Under the pieces are notes generated by a model. It was given only the letters and a program-made list of their open reading frames with translations. It did not search any database and was not told the origin of the DNA. The position numbers were made by a program, and so were the translations under genes. From contig NZ_CP108464.1 of the NCBI RefSeq assembly GCF_036226405.1, forward strand, positions 4,030,001-4,094,000: 64,000 nucleotides of DNA, written 5' to 3'. Each line of letters begins with the position of its first letter. Position 1 is the stretch's first letter. Of the stretch, positions 36,909 to 45,188 are shown piece by piece. Source of the stretch: Streptomyces sp. NBC_01260. GTDB lineage: Bacteria > Actinomycetota > Actinomycetes > Streptomycetales > Streptomycetaceae.

Positions 36909-38387
36909 TCAGGTCTGCGCCATGTCCACGAAGCGCGAGTAGTGCCCCTGGAAGGCGACGGTGATCGTCGCCGTCGGACCGTTACGGTGCTTCGCCACGA
37001 TCAGGTCCGCCTCGCCCGCCCGCGGTGACTCCTTCTCGTAGGCGTCCTCACGGTGCAGCAGGATCACCATGTCGGCGTCCTGCTCGATGGAACCGGACTC
37101 TCGAAGGTCGGAGACCATCGGCTTCTTGTCCGTCCGCTGCTCGGGGCCACGGTTCAGCTGGGAGAGTGCGATGACCGGCAGTTGCAGTTCCTTGGCCAGC
37201 AGCTTGAGGTTTCGGGACATGTCCGAGACCTCCTGCTGACGGCTCTCGGCACGCTTCGATCCACCGGACTGCATCAGCTGCAGATAGTCGATGACCACCA
37301 GCTTGAGATCGTTGCGCTGCTTGAGGCGACGGCACTTCGCCCGGATCTCCATCATCGAGAGGTTCGGGGAGTCGTCGATATAGAGCGGGGCGGCGGAGAC
37401 ATCCGGCATCCGCCGCGCCAGCCGCGTCCAGTCCTCGTCGGTCATGGTGCCGGAGCGCATGTGGTGGAGTGCCACCCGCGCCTCGGCGGACAGCAGTCGC
37501 ATCGCGATCTCGTTCCGCCCCATTTCCAGGGAGAAGATCACGCTGGGCAGGTTGCTCTTGATCGAACAGGCCCGGGCGAAGTCCAGGGCGAGCGTGGACT
37601 TACCCATGGCGGGCCGGGCCGCGATGACGACCATCTGGCCCGGGTGGAGGCCGTTGGTCAGAGCGTCGAGGTCGGTGAAGCCGGTCGGTACACCCGTCAT
37701 CTCGCCGCTGCGTGAACCGATCGCCTCGATCTCGTCGAGCGCGCCCTCCATGATGTCGCCGAGCGGCAGGTAGTCCTCACTGGTCCGCTGCTCGGTGACG
37801 GCGTAGATCTCGGCCTGTGCGGAGTTGACGATGTCGTCGACATCGCCGTCGGCCGCATATCCCATCTGCGTGATCTTCGTGCCGGCCTCGACGAGACGTC
37901 GGAGTACCGCCCGCTCGTGAACGATCTCCGCGTAGTACGAAGCGTTGGCCGCGGTCGGCACCGACTGGACCAGGGTGTGCAGATACGGGGCTCCGCCCAC
38001 CTTGGTGATCTCGCCGCGCTTGACGAGTTCGGCCGCCACCGTGATCGGGTCGGCCGGCTCGCCCTTGGCATAGAGGTCGAGGATCGCCTGAAAGACGGTC
38101 TCGTGGGCGGGGCGGTAGAAATCGTGGCCCTTGATGATCTCCACGACATCGGCGATGGCGTCCTTGGACAGGAGCATGCCACCGAGGACGGACTGTTCCG
38201 CGTCGAGGTCCTGGGGCGGCACCCGCTCGAATCCCGGGGAGCCGCCTTCCCAGTCGTTGCTCTCCCGGCCGCGGTCGTGCTGCTCGGTGCGGTCCCGGCC
38301 CTCACCCCGGCGCTGACGGGAAACAGGCAGCCGGTCACTGGGACCGGTGTCGGCCCAGGGGTCGTCCAAAGGCTCGGGAATACTCAT
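36909..38387 (-). CDS. dnaB: Replicative DNA helicase
   Basis: Hexameric 5'-3' helicase of the replication fork, 492 residues. A charged N-terminal extension (about 1-52) precedes the primase-interacting domain (FERVPPQDLDAEQSVLGGML). The RecA-like motor contains Walker A AARPAMGKST (256-265), Walker B LVVIDYLQLM and SQLNRGPEQRTDKKP. There is no intein, unlike some mycobacterial dnaB genes. AGGAGGTGG precedes the ATG at 38387. The upstream intergenic region carries a cluster of DnaA boxes. Confidence 0.98.
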   Translation of the reverse strand: MSIPEPLDDPWADTGPSDRLPVSRQRRGEGRDRTEQHDRGRESNDWEGGSPGFERVPPQDLDAEQSVLGGMLLSKDAIADVVEIIKGHDFYRPAHETVFQAILDLYAKGEPADPITVAAELVKRGEITKVGGAPYLHTLVQSVPTAANASYYAEIVHERAVLRRLVEAGTKITQMGYAADGDVDDIVNSAQAEIYAVTEQRTSEDYLPLGDIMEGALDEIEAIGSRSGEMTGVPTGFTDLDALTNGLHPGQMVVIAARPAMGKSTLALDFARACSIKSNLPSVIFSLEMGRNEIAMRLLSAEARVALHHMRSGTMTDEDWTRLARRMPDVSAAPLYIDDSPNLSMMEIRAKCRRLKQRNDLKLVVIDYLQLMQSGGSKRAESRQQEVSDMSRNLKLLAKELQLPVIALSQLNRGPEQRTDKKPMVSDLRESGSIEQDADMVILLHREDAYEKESPRAGEADLIVAKHRNGPTATITVAFQGHYSRFVDMAQT

Positions 38388-38569
38388 CCGGCCACCTCCT
38401 CCCGTCCGCTCCGCGGACCTAGCCGTGCCACTCTTTCTTACGGCACGGCACCGACAAACAAGACGCCCGACTCCGGTTGCGGTGTGTCGGGTTCTGCCGG
38501 TTTCCAGGGCCGAAACGGGGTGGGGGCGCCGCACCACGTTAGGCCTCCCGGCACCGTCAGCCAATCTGG

Positions 38570-38832
38570 TTATCCACAGGGCATGTGGACGACGGACCAG
38601 ATGCTGTGGAGAACCATGCAGAACCTGTGCACGGACCGGGGGACAGCACTGTGGACAAACTCATAGCACCCCCACCATCACCCGCCTGACCTGCACGTTC
38701 CCCATCCACCGGCTGTGGGGGAGAAAAACTTTCCGAGTCGGCGCAAGATCACGGCAAACCACGCGCAGCAGAACACCGAACTCCCACACATGTAAGGATC
38801 AATAAGGGATTGCATCTGTTACCTGTGGAAGA
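38570..38832. promoter_or_regulatory. Cluster of DnaA boxes between dnaB and the MATE gene
   Basis: Within 263 bases of the 459-base dnaB/MATE intergenic region there are two perfect 9-mer boxes, TTATCCACA at 38570-38578 and TTGTCCACA (reverse strand) at 38650-38658. Two single-mismatch boxes lie at 38584-38592 and 38605-38613, and a weaker one at 38824-38832. The rest of the gap (38388-38846) holds no gene. Confidence 0.75.
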
Positions 38833-38839
38833 TTAGATT
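38810..38839 (+). promoter_or_regulatory. Promoter of the MATE gene (leaderless)
   Basis: TTGCAT (38810-38815), an 18-base spacer and TAGATT (38834-38839), followed 8 bases later by the ATG. The geometry predicts a transcript starting at or next to the start codon. The weak DnaA box at 38824-38832 lies inside the spacer. Confidence 0.55.
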
Positions 38840-38846
38840 GACCCCC

Positions 38847-40184
38847 ATGACCCAGGCACCGGCGAGCCCGCCACCCAGCCGCCGTCGGCACGACCGCGAG
38901 ATCATCGCGCTCGCTGTTCCCGCCTTCGGCGCCCTCGTGGCCGAGCCCCTTTTCGTCATGGTCGACAGCGCCATCGTCGGCCATCTCGGGACCCCGCAAC
39001 TGGCCGGCCTGGCCGTTGCCGCGGCCCTCCTGACGACCGCCGTGAGCATCTTCGTCTTCCTTGCCTACGCCACCACAGCAGCGGTCGCCCGGCGGGTCGG
39101 TGCCGGGGACCTGACCTCCGCGATCCGCCAGGGCATGGACGGCATCTGGCTGGCCATCCTGCTCGGCCTCGCGGTCATCGCTGTGACTCTCCCTCTGGCC
39201 CCCTGGCTCGTGGAAGTCTTCGGTGCCTCCCACACCGCGGCCCCCTACGCCACCACCTATCTGCGGATCTCCAGCCTCGGCATCCCCGCGATGCTCGTAG
39301 TGATGGCCGCGACCGGTGTGCTCCGGGGCCTGCAGAACACCCGCACCCCGCTCTATGTCGCCATCGGCGGCTTCGCCGCAAACGGAGCCCTCAACGCGGG
39401 GCTCGTCTACGGCGCCGGACTCGGCATTGCCGGATCGGCCTGGGGCACGGTGATCGCCCAGATCTCGATGGCGGTCGCCTATCTCGTCGTGGTGGTCCGA
39501 GGCGCGCGGCGACACGGGGCCTCGCTGCGCCCCGACGCCGCAGGCATCAGGGCCAGCGCCCAGGCCGGGGTGCCCCTCCTGGTCCGTACGCTGTCACTCC
39601 GCGCCGTCCTGCTCATCGCCACCGCCGTCGCCGCCCGGCTGGGCGACACCGACCTGGCCGCGCACCAGATCATCCTCTCGCTCTGGAGCCTGATGGCCTT
39701 CGCGCTGGACGCCATCGCCATCGCCGGGCAGGCCATCATCGGGCGGTACTTGGGGGCCGATGACGCAAAGGGCGCCCGTGAGGCCTGCCGCCGCATGGTG
39801 GAGTGGGGCGTTGCCTCCGGTGTGCTGTTCGGAGTGCTGATCGTTCTCGCCCGTCCCCTGTTCGTGCCGTTGTTCACCAGCGACCAGTCCGTCCAGGACA
39901 CCCTCTTCCCCGCCTTGCTGGTGGTGGCCCTGACCCAGCCGATCTCCGGGGTCGTCTTCGTTCTGGACGGCGTACTGATGGGCGCCGGGGACGGTCCGTA
40001 TCTGGCCTGGGCCATGCTCGTCACCCTGGCCGTCTTCGCCCCGGTGGCCCTGCTGGTTCCTGCCCTCGGCGGCGGGCTGACAGCGCTGTGGTGCGCGATG
40101 GCTCTGATGATGGCCGTTCGCATGGCGACTCTCTGGATCCGTACCCGCTCAGGCAAGTGGCTGGTCACCGGCGCCGCTCGCTGA
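38847..40184 (+). CDS. MATE-family efflux transporter (DinF-like)
   Basis: A 445-residue, 12-helix Na+- or H+-coupled exporter. The two MatE halves begin at AVPAFGALVAEPLFVMVDSA and VPLLVRTLSLRAVLLIATAV, and IVGHLGTPQLAGLAVA is characteristic of the DinF group. The ATG at 38847 fits the leaderless promoter just upstream. Its stop codon runs directly into a 42-base palindrome containing parS that may end transcription. Substrate unknown. Confidence 0.93.
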   Translation: MTQAPASPPPSRRRHDREIIALAVPAFGALVAEPLFVMVDSAIVGHLGTPQLAGLAVAAALLTTAVSIFVFLAYATTAAVARRVGAGDLTSAIRQGMDGIWLAILLGLAVIAVTLPLAPWLVEVFGASHTAAPYATTYLRISSLGIPAMLVVMAATGVLRGLQNTRTPLYVAIGGFAANGALNAGLVYGAGLGIAGSAWGTVIAQISMAVAYLVVVVRGARRHGASLRPDAAGIRASAQAGVPLLVRTLSLRAVLLIATAVAARLGDTDLAAHQIILSLWSLMAFALDAIAIAGQAIIGRYLGADDAKGAREACRRMVEWGVASGVLFGVLIVLARPLFVPLFTSDQSVQDTLFPALLVVALTQPISGVVFVLDGVLMGAGDGPYLAWAMLVTLAVFAPVALLVPALGGGLTALWCAMALMMAVRMATLWIRTRSGKWLVTGAAR

Positions 40185-40188
40185 GCCG

Positions 40189-40230
40189 CTGGATGCCTGG
40201 CCGTTTCACGTGAAACAGCCAGGCATCCAG
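40189..40230. terminator. 42-base palindrome with parS at its centre
   Basis: CTGGATGCCTGGC (40189-40201) pairs with GCCAGGCATCCAG (40218-40230), flanking parS site 5. The palindrome begins 4 bases after the MATE stop codon and would fold as a long hairpin in RNA, so it probably helps terminate the MATE transcript as well as binding ParB. Confidence 0.65.
40203..40216. promoter_or_regulatory. parS: parS centromere site (5)
   Basis: Exact GTTTCACGTGAAAC at the middle of the 42-base palindrome between the convergent MATE and rplI genes. Confidence 0.96.
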
Positions 40231-40254
40231 CAAGCTCCCGAAGCCGGAAACGGC

Positions 40255-40286
40255 GAAGGGCCGCACCTCAAGAGGTGCGGCCCTTC
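40255..40286. terminator. Bidirectional terminator between MATE gene and rplI
   Basis: GAAGGGCCGCACCTC pairs perfectly with 40272-40286 across a 2-base centre, a 15-base stem located 25 bases from the rplI stop codon. It can end the ribosomal operon from the right and the MATE transcript from the left. Confidence 0.88.
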
Positions 40287-40311
40287 ACTGTTCTGCTGAG
40301 ATGCGGCCTGG

Positions 40312-40758
40312 TCAGGCAGCAATAACCTCGATGCCGAGCTTCGCAGCGACCTCGGGGTGCAGACGCACGGACACCTGGTGTCCGCCGAGCGTCTTGATCG
40401 GCGAGCCGAGCTCGACGCGACGCTTGTCGACGTCCGGACCACCGGCAGCCTTGATCGCCGAGGCGATGTCGGCCGGGGTGACGGAGCCGAAGAGACGGCC
40501 GGCGTCGCCGGAGCGAACAGCCAGACGGACCTTCACGGCCTCGAGCTTGGACTTGATCTCGTTGGCCTGCTCGATCGTGGCGATCTCGTGGATCTTGCGG
40601 GCGCGGCGGATCTGCGCCACGTCCTTCTCGCCACCCTTGGTCCAGCGGATGGCAAAGCCACGCGGAACCAGGTAGTTACGGGCGTACCCGTCCTTGACGT
40701 CAACGACGTCGCCAGCAGCACCGAGGCCGGAGACCTCGTGGGTGAGGATGATCTTCAT
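40312..40758 (-). CDS. rplI: 50S ribosomal protein L9
   Basis: A 148-residue L9 with the conserved N-terminal [20 protein letters not shown] and [17 protein letters not shown] motifs, the long connecting helix and the C-terminal rRNA-binding domain. It is the last gene of rpsF-ssb-rpsR-rplI, 18 bases after rpsR, and is followed by the terminator. Confidence 0.98.
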   Translation of the reverse strand: MKIILTHEVSGLGAAGDVVDVKDGYARNYLVPRGFAIRWTKGGEKDVAQIRRARKIHEIATIEQANEIKSKLEAVKVRLAVRSGDAGRLFGSVTPADIASAIKAAGGPDVDKRRVELGSPIKTLGGHQVSVRLHPEVAAKLGIEVIAA

Positions 40759-40776
40759 GATTCGGTCACCCTTCCC

Positions 40777-41013
40777 TTATCGCGCGGTGGACGTGTAGGG
40801 CAGCAGCGCCATCTCACGGCTGTTCTTGACAGCCGTGGCGACGTCACGCTGGTGCTGAGTGCAGTTGCCGGTGACGCGGCGGGCACGGATCTTGCCACGG
40901 TCGGAAATGAACTTCCGCAGCATGTTCGTGTCCTTGTAGTCCACGTACTGGGTCTTGTCCTTGCAGAACGCGCAGACCTTCTTCTTAGGCTTGCGCACAG
41001 GCGGCTTCGCCAT
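40777..41013 (-). CDS. rpsR: 30S ribosomal protein S18 (zinc-binding type)
   Basis: A 78-residue S18. KVCAFCKDK together with GNCTQHQRD supplies Cys/His ligands typical of the zinc-containing form; Streptomyces also has a Cys-free paralogue used under zinc limitation, encoded elsewhere. S18 pairs with S6 on the 30S platform, consistent with rpsF being in the same operon. Confidence 0.97.
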   Translation of the reverse strand: MAKPPVRKPKKKVCAFCKDKTQYVDYKDTNMLRKFISDRGKIRARRVTGNCTQHQRDVATAVKNSREMALLPYTSTAR

Positions 41014-41057
41014 GGTGTTTCTCCTGTGTGATCAAGAAGTGGGGGTACGAGCTGCCC

Positions 41058-41687
41058 TTAGAAGGGCGGCTCGTCCGAGTAGCCGCCGCCAGATGCACCA
41101 GAGCCACCGGAACCGCCGGAGCTTCCGCCCCAGCCGCCTCCGCCGCTCTGCTGGCCCCCGCCCTGCTGGCCGCCGGACGGCGCGCTCGTGGCCCACGGGT
41201 CGTCGGCGGGAGCACCGCCACCACCCTGCTGGCCACCAGCACCGGGACCGCCGCCCCAGTTACCGCCACCCTGCTGACCGCCGCCGTATCCACCCTGGCC
41301 CTGGCCGCCCTGGCCACCGCGACCGGTGGTCTTGGTGACCTTGGCGGTGGCGTTCTTGAGACTGGGGCCGACTTCCTCGACATCCAGCTCGTAGACCGTG
41401 CGCTTGACGCCCTCGCGGTCTTCGTACGACCGCTGCTTCAGCCGGCCCTGCACGACAACGCGCATGCCTCGCGTGAGCGACTCGGCGACGTTCTCCGCCG
41501 CCTGCCGCCAGACCGAGCAGGTGAGGAACAGGCCTTCGCCGTCCTTCCACTCATTGGTCTGCCGGTCGAAGATGCGGGGAGTGGACGCGACGCGGAACTT
41601 CGCGACCGCCGCACCGGACGGGGTGAAGCGCAGCTCGGGGTCGTCGACGAGATTGCCGACGACCGTGATGACGGTCTCGCCTGCCAT
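41058..41687 (-). CDS. ssb: Single-stranded DNA-binding protein
   Basis: A 209-residue SSB. The OB-fold occupies about residues 1-110 ([20 protein letters not shown], then [20 protein letters not shown] and [12 protein letters not shown]). A long Gly/Gln-rich linker follows and ends in the acidic tip SDEPPF that recruits repair and replication partners. The Gly-rich linker is repetitive and typical of the main Streptomyces SSB. It is translated between rpsF and rpsR. Confidence 0.97.
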   Translation of the reverse strand: MAGETVITVVGNLVDDPELRFTPSGAAVAKFRVASTPRIFDRQTNEWKDGEGLFLTCSVWRQAAENVAESLTRGMRVVVQGRLKQRSYEDREGVKRTVYELDVEEVGPSLKNATAKVTKTTGRGGQGGQGQGGYGGGQQGGGNWGGGPGAGGQQGGGGAPADDPWATSAPSGGQQGGGQQSGGGGWGGSSGGSGGSGASGGGYSDEPPF

Positions 41688-41745
41688 GGATGAACCTCTC
41701 GGCGGGGATTGCTTCTGGCTGCTTGCTGCTACTCGAACCCGATGA

Positions 41746-41768
41746 CCACTGAGCTAGAAGCTCAGTGG
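41746..41768 (-). terminator. Hairpin at the rpsF/ssb junction
   Basis: CCACTGAGCT / AGCTCAGTGG, a perfect 10-base stem with a 3-base loop, overlapping the rpsF stop codon (41762-41764). It may act as an attenuator or an RNA-processing/stability element rather than a full terminator, because ssb follows in the same operon. Confidence 0.6.
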
Positions 41769-42052
41769 ATCTCGGGACGGAGGACCTTGGTCCGGAGGAC
41801 CGACTCGTTCAGGTTCATCTGGCGGTCGAGCTCCTTGACGACCGCAGGCTCGGCCTGCAGGTCGATGACCGAGTAGATGCCCTCGGGCTTCTTCTTGATC
41901 TCGTAAGCGAGACGACGACGGCCCCAGGTGTCGACCTTCTCAACCTTTCCTTCGCCCTCACGGACGACGGAGAGGAAGTTCTCGATCAGCGGGGAGACTG
42001 CTCGCTCCTCGAGATCGGGGTCGAGGATGACCATCACCTCGTAGTGACGCAT
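41762..42052 (-). CDS. rpsF: 30S ribosomal protein S6
   Basis: A 96-residue S6 starting [20 protein letters not shown] with the conserved [20 protein letters not shown]. The ATG at 42052 follows AAAGGAGGTGGG, an excellent ribosome binding site. It is the first gene of the rpsF-ssb-rpsR-rplI operon; the 280-base region upstream carries its promoter and that of the divergent small membrane gene. Confidence 0.98.
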   Translation of the reverse strand: MRHYEVMVILDPDLEERAVSPLIENFLSVVREGEGKVEKVDTWGRRRLAYEIKKKPEGIYSVIDLQAEPAVVKELDRQMNLNESVLRTKVLRPEIH

Positions 42053-42332
42053 GTGGAACCCACCTCCTTTGGACTCAGCGGCCACGGTCGTTCCGTGGCA
42101 GGAGGGTCGTGATGCGTGAGCAACAGTGTCTCCGAGTAAAACAGCCGCCACTGACAACGCCCTCCTTCGAGAAGGGGCTGACCTGTGGTGGCCTGGGCAG
42201 ACACCGGTGCAGACCGTCCAGAGTACCTGTAGACAGGCTTCCGGTTGAAATCCGGTGGTCAGGAGACGCAATCTGTACACATCGGGTGTGAGCGGCGCCA
42301 CGATGCGCCGCCTTTCGGCCAGGAGGTACTCC

Positions 42333-42647
42333 ATGGCACACGCAGTGCGACCCCGCTCGTCCGTCTCCCTCTTCGCCACGGACGGAAAGGCCCATCCGCT
42401 CCAGAACGCCCTGGTTGCGGTAACGCTGGCTCTCGGCGTCCTCGCGTTCGTGACGGCGATGTTCCACAGCCTGCATCTGATCAGCTCGTGGGCCGGGCTC
42501 GTCGGAATTCTCGTAGGCGCGTACGGGCAGTACATCTCCGTGACGACGCGGGAGAGGTTCCCGCTGATCCTCGGTATGGGAGCCTCCGCCATCGGGTTCT
42601 TCCTCGGCATGGCCCACGGCGGTCTCTTCGGCGGCGTGGTGGGCTGA
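42333..42647 (+). CDS. Small membrane protein (three TM segments)
   Basis: 104 residues: a polar head [18 protein letters not shown], then hydrophobic helices [35 protein letters not shown] and [26 protein letters not shown] precedes the ATG by 7 bases. Conserved in streptomycetes at this position between rpsF and femX; function unknown. Confidence 0.87.
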   Translation: MAHAVRPRSSVSLFATDGKAHPLQNALVAVTLALGVLAFVTAMFHSLHLISSWAGLVGILVGAYGQYISVTTRERFPLILGMGASAIGFFLGMAHGGLFGGVVG

Positions 42648-42837
42648 GTACGCCGGAATCAGCGGTCCCGGCACTGGCTCGGGGCGGCGTCGCAGCCCGG
42701 CGCCGCCCCCCGCACCACCTGCCGGAACCGTCCGGGTACGACAGGGCCAGACCGCGCGCTTCCCGGTCACAGTAGGCTTCGGCGCGAGAGCCGGAGCCCC
42801 TGACCGATGGGGACACACCTGCCGAGGAGCGCCCCGC

Positions 42838-43956
42838 ATGAGCCTGACCCTGAGGACCATCAGCCGAGAGCAGCATCTGGCGTACATCCAGAGTCTGCCC
42901 GCGGCGAGTCACATGCAGGTGCCGGCATGGGCGGATGTGAAGGCCGAGTGGCGCTCGGAGAGCCTGGGCTGGTTCGACAAGAGCGGCGAGCTCGTCGGCG
43001 CCGGCCTGGTGCTCTACCGGCAGCTGCCCAAGATCAAGCGATACCTCGCCTATCTGCCCGAGGGCCCGGTCATCAACTGGTACGCCCCGAACCTGGCCGA
43101 CTGGCTGCAGCCGATGCTGACGCACCTCAAGCAGCAGGGCGCCTTCTCGGTGAAGATGGGCCCGCCGGTCGTCATCCGCCGCTGGGACGCCCACGCGATC
43201 AAGGCCGGAATCCAGGACCCCGACGTGAAGCGCCTGCGCGACGTCGAGGCCACCCACATCGAGCCCCGCGCCTTCGAAGTCGCGGACCGGCTGCGGAAGA
43301 TGGGGTGGCAGCAGGGCGAGGACGGCGGCGCCGGCTTCGGTGACGTACAGCCCCGCTACATCTTCCAGGTGCCGCTGGCGAACCGTTCGCTCGAAGACGT
43401 CCACAAGGGCTTCAACCAGCTCTGGCGACGCAACATCAAGAAGGCCGAGAAGGCCGGCGTCGAGGTCGTCCAGGGCAGCTACGCCGAGCTCGCCGAGTGG
43501 CAGCGGCTGTACGAGATCACGGCCGAGCGAGACCACTTCCGGCCGCGCCCGCTCGGCTACTTCCAGCGCATGTGGACGGCCCTCAACAACGAGGACCCCA
43601 ACCGGATGCGGCTGTACTTCGCCCGCCACGAGGGCGAGAACGTCGCGGCCGCGACCATGCTGATCGTCGGCGGCCACGTCTGGTACTCCTACGGCGCCTC
43701 GGCCAACCACAAGCGCGAGGTCCGGCCCTCGAACGCGATGCAGTGGCGGATGCTCCGTGACTCGTACGCCATGGGCGCCACCGTCTACGACCTGCGCGGC
43801 ATCTCCGACTCCCTGGACGAGACCGACCACCTCTTCGGGCTGATCCAGTTCAAGGTCGGCACCGGCGGTCAGGCGGCGGAGTACCTCGGCGAGTGGGACT
43901 TCCCGCTCAACAAGCTGCTGCACAAAGCGCTCGACATGTACATGTCCCGCCGCTGA
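42838..43956 (+). CDS. femX: FemX/FemAB-family lipid II aminoacyltransferase
   Basis: A 372-residue FemAB-type peptidyltransferase that uses aminoacyl-tRNA to attach the first residue of the peptidoglycan cross-bridge (glycine in Streptomyces) to lipid II. Landmarks are YLAYLPEGPVINWYAPNLAD, SLEDVHKGFNQLWRRNIKKA (the Fem basic region), YFQRMWTALNNEDPNRMRLY and MQWRMLRDSYAMGATVYDLR. It acts at the inner membrane surface. An alanine-racemase-like gene follows on the same strand. Confidence 0.93.
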   Translation: MSLTLRTISREQHLAYIQSLPAASHMQVPAWADVKAEWRSESLGWFDKSGELVGAGLVLYRQLPKIKRYLAYLPEGPVINWYAPNLADWLQPMLTHLKQQGAFSVKMGPPVVIRRWDAHAIKAGIQDPDVKRLRDVEATHIEPRAFEVADRLRKMGWQQGEDGGAGFGDVQPRYIFQVPLANRSLEDVHKGFNQLWRRNIKKAEKAGVEVVQGSYAELAEWQRLYEITAERDHFRPRPLGYFQRMWTALNNEDPNRMRLYFARHEGENVAAATMLIVGGHVWYSYGASANHKREVRPSNAMQWRMLRDSYAMGATVYDLRGISDSLDETDHLFGLIQFKVGTGGQAAEYLGEWDFPLNKLLHKALDMYMSRR

Positions 43957-43994
43957 TCCGCGGCGCAAGGCTGACGAAACCGGCTTCATTCGTT

Positions 43995-44036
43995 TCAATG
44001 GGTTCGTGAAGTCAACGCGTTCGTGAAGTCAATGGG
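43995..44036. repeat. Short direct repeat between femX and the racemase-like gene
   Basis: TTCGTGAAGTCAA occurs at 44003-44015 and again at 44020-44032, with TCAATGGG on both outer flanks. It looks like a local tandem duplication in a non-coding gap of 143 bases. Confidence 0.7.
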
Positions 44037-44099
44037 CTCTTCAAGAAGCTCCTCATACCTCTGATACACCGCAGCCACCAGAAAGGTTCCGGACCGGCC

Positions 44100-45131
44100 A
44101 TGGCGCTCTCCCTGTACGTCGACACCGCGCGCTGGCGGGCGCACCAGAAATCCGTGCTCGACCAGTTCCCCGGGCTCGTACCGGTCTGCAAGGGCAACGG
44201 GTACGGCTTCGGCCACGAACGGCTGGCCGACGAGGCGATCCGCTTCGGCTCCGACACGCTCGCGGTCGGCACCACCTACGAAGCAGCGCGGATCAAGGAC
44301 TGGTTCAGCGGCGATCTGCTGGTGCTCACACCGTTCCGGCGGGGTGAGGAGCCGGTGCCGCTGCCCGACCGGGTCATCCGTTCCGTGTCGTCCGTGGACG
44401 GCGTGCACGCCCTGGTGGGCGCCCGGGTCGTCATTGAGTGCATGAGCTCGATGAGGCGGCACGGCGTCAAGGAGGAGGAGCTCGGACAGCTGCACGCAGC
44501 CATCGAGGACGTACGGCTCGAAGGCTTCGCCCTGCACCTGCCGCTGGACCGCACGGACGGCTCGGACGCGGTCGAGGAGGTCATCGCCTGGATGGACCGT
44601 CTCCGGGCGGCGCGGCTGCCGCTGCACACGATGTTCGTCAGCCATCTCCGGGCCGAGGAGCTGGGCCGGCTTCAGCAGCAGTTCCCGCAGACCCGCTTCC
44701 GCGCCCGCATCGGGACCCGGCTCTGGCTCGGCGACCACGAGGCGACGGAGTACCGGGGAGCCGTGCTCGACGTCACGCGCGTCGTCAAGGGAGACCGGTT
44801 CGGCTACCGGCAGCAGAAGGCCGCCTCCGACGGCTGGCTGGTGGTCGTCGCGGGCGGAACGTCGCACGGGGTGGGCCTGGAGGCCCCGAAGGCGCTGCAC
44901 GGCGTGATGCCGCGCGCCAAGGGGGTCGCCCGTGCGGGCCTGGCCACCGTCAACCGCAATCTGTCGCCGTTCGTCTGGGCCGGCAAGCAGCGCTGGTTCG
45001 CCGAGCCGCCGCACATGCAGGTGTCGATCCTGTTCGTGCCCTCGGACGCCGAGGAGCCGAGGGTCGGCGACGAGCTGGTGGCCCACCTGCGCCACACCAC
45101 CACGCAGTTCGACCGCCTCGTCGACCGCTGA
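44100..45131 (+). CDS. Alanine-racemase-like PLP protein
   Basis: A 343-residue fold-type III PLP protein. The N-terminal PLP segment VPVCKGNGYGFGHERLADEA parallels VKANAYGHG of alanine racemase, with the Lys conserved; RIGTRLWLGDHEAT near the middle matches the racemase GxxLxG region. The usual C-terminal catalytic Tyr domain is poorly conserved, so racemase activity is uncertain. Immediately downstream of femX on the same strand, it may supply or edit an amino acid for cell-wall cross-bridges; that is inference from position. Confidence 0.82.
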   Translation: MALSLYVDTARWRAHQKSVLDQFPGLVPVCKGNGYGFGHERLADEAIRFGSDTLAVGTTYEAARIKDWFSGDLLVLTPFRRGEEPVPLPDRVIRSVSSVDGVHALVGARVVIECMSSMRRHGVKEEELGQLHAAIEDVRLEGFALHLPLDRTDGSDAVEEVIAWMDRLRAARLPLHTMFVSHLRAEELGRLQQQFPQTRFRARIGTRLWLGDHEATEYRGAVLDVTRVVKGDRFGYRQQKAASDGWLVVVAGGTSHGVGLEAPKALHGVMPRAKGVARAGLATVNRNLSPFVWAGKQRWFAEPPHMQVSILFVPSDAEEPRVGDELVAHLRHTTTQFDRLVDR

Positions 45132-45138
45132 GCCGCCC

Positions 45139-45164
45139 GGGGCCGCCGCGACGACGGCGGCCCC
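45139..45164. terminator. Bidirectional terminator hairpin
   Basis: GGGGCCGCCG / CGGCGGCCCC with a 6-base loop in the 57-base gap between two convergent genes. Confidence 0.8.
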
Positions 45165-45188
45165 GGAGCGCCTGCCCCGTGCCGTTGC

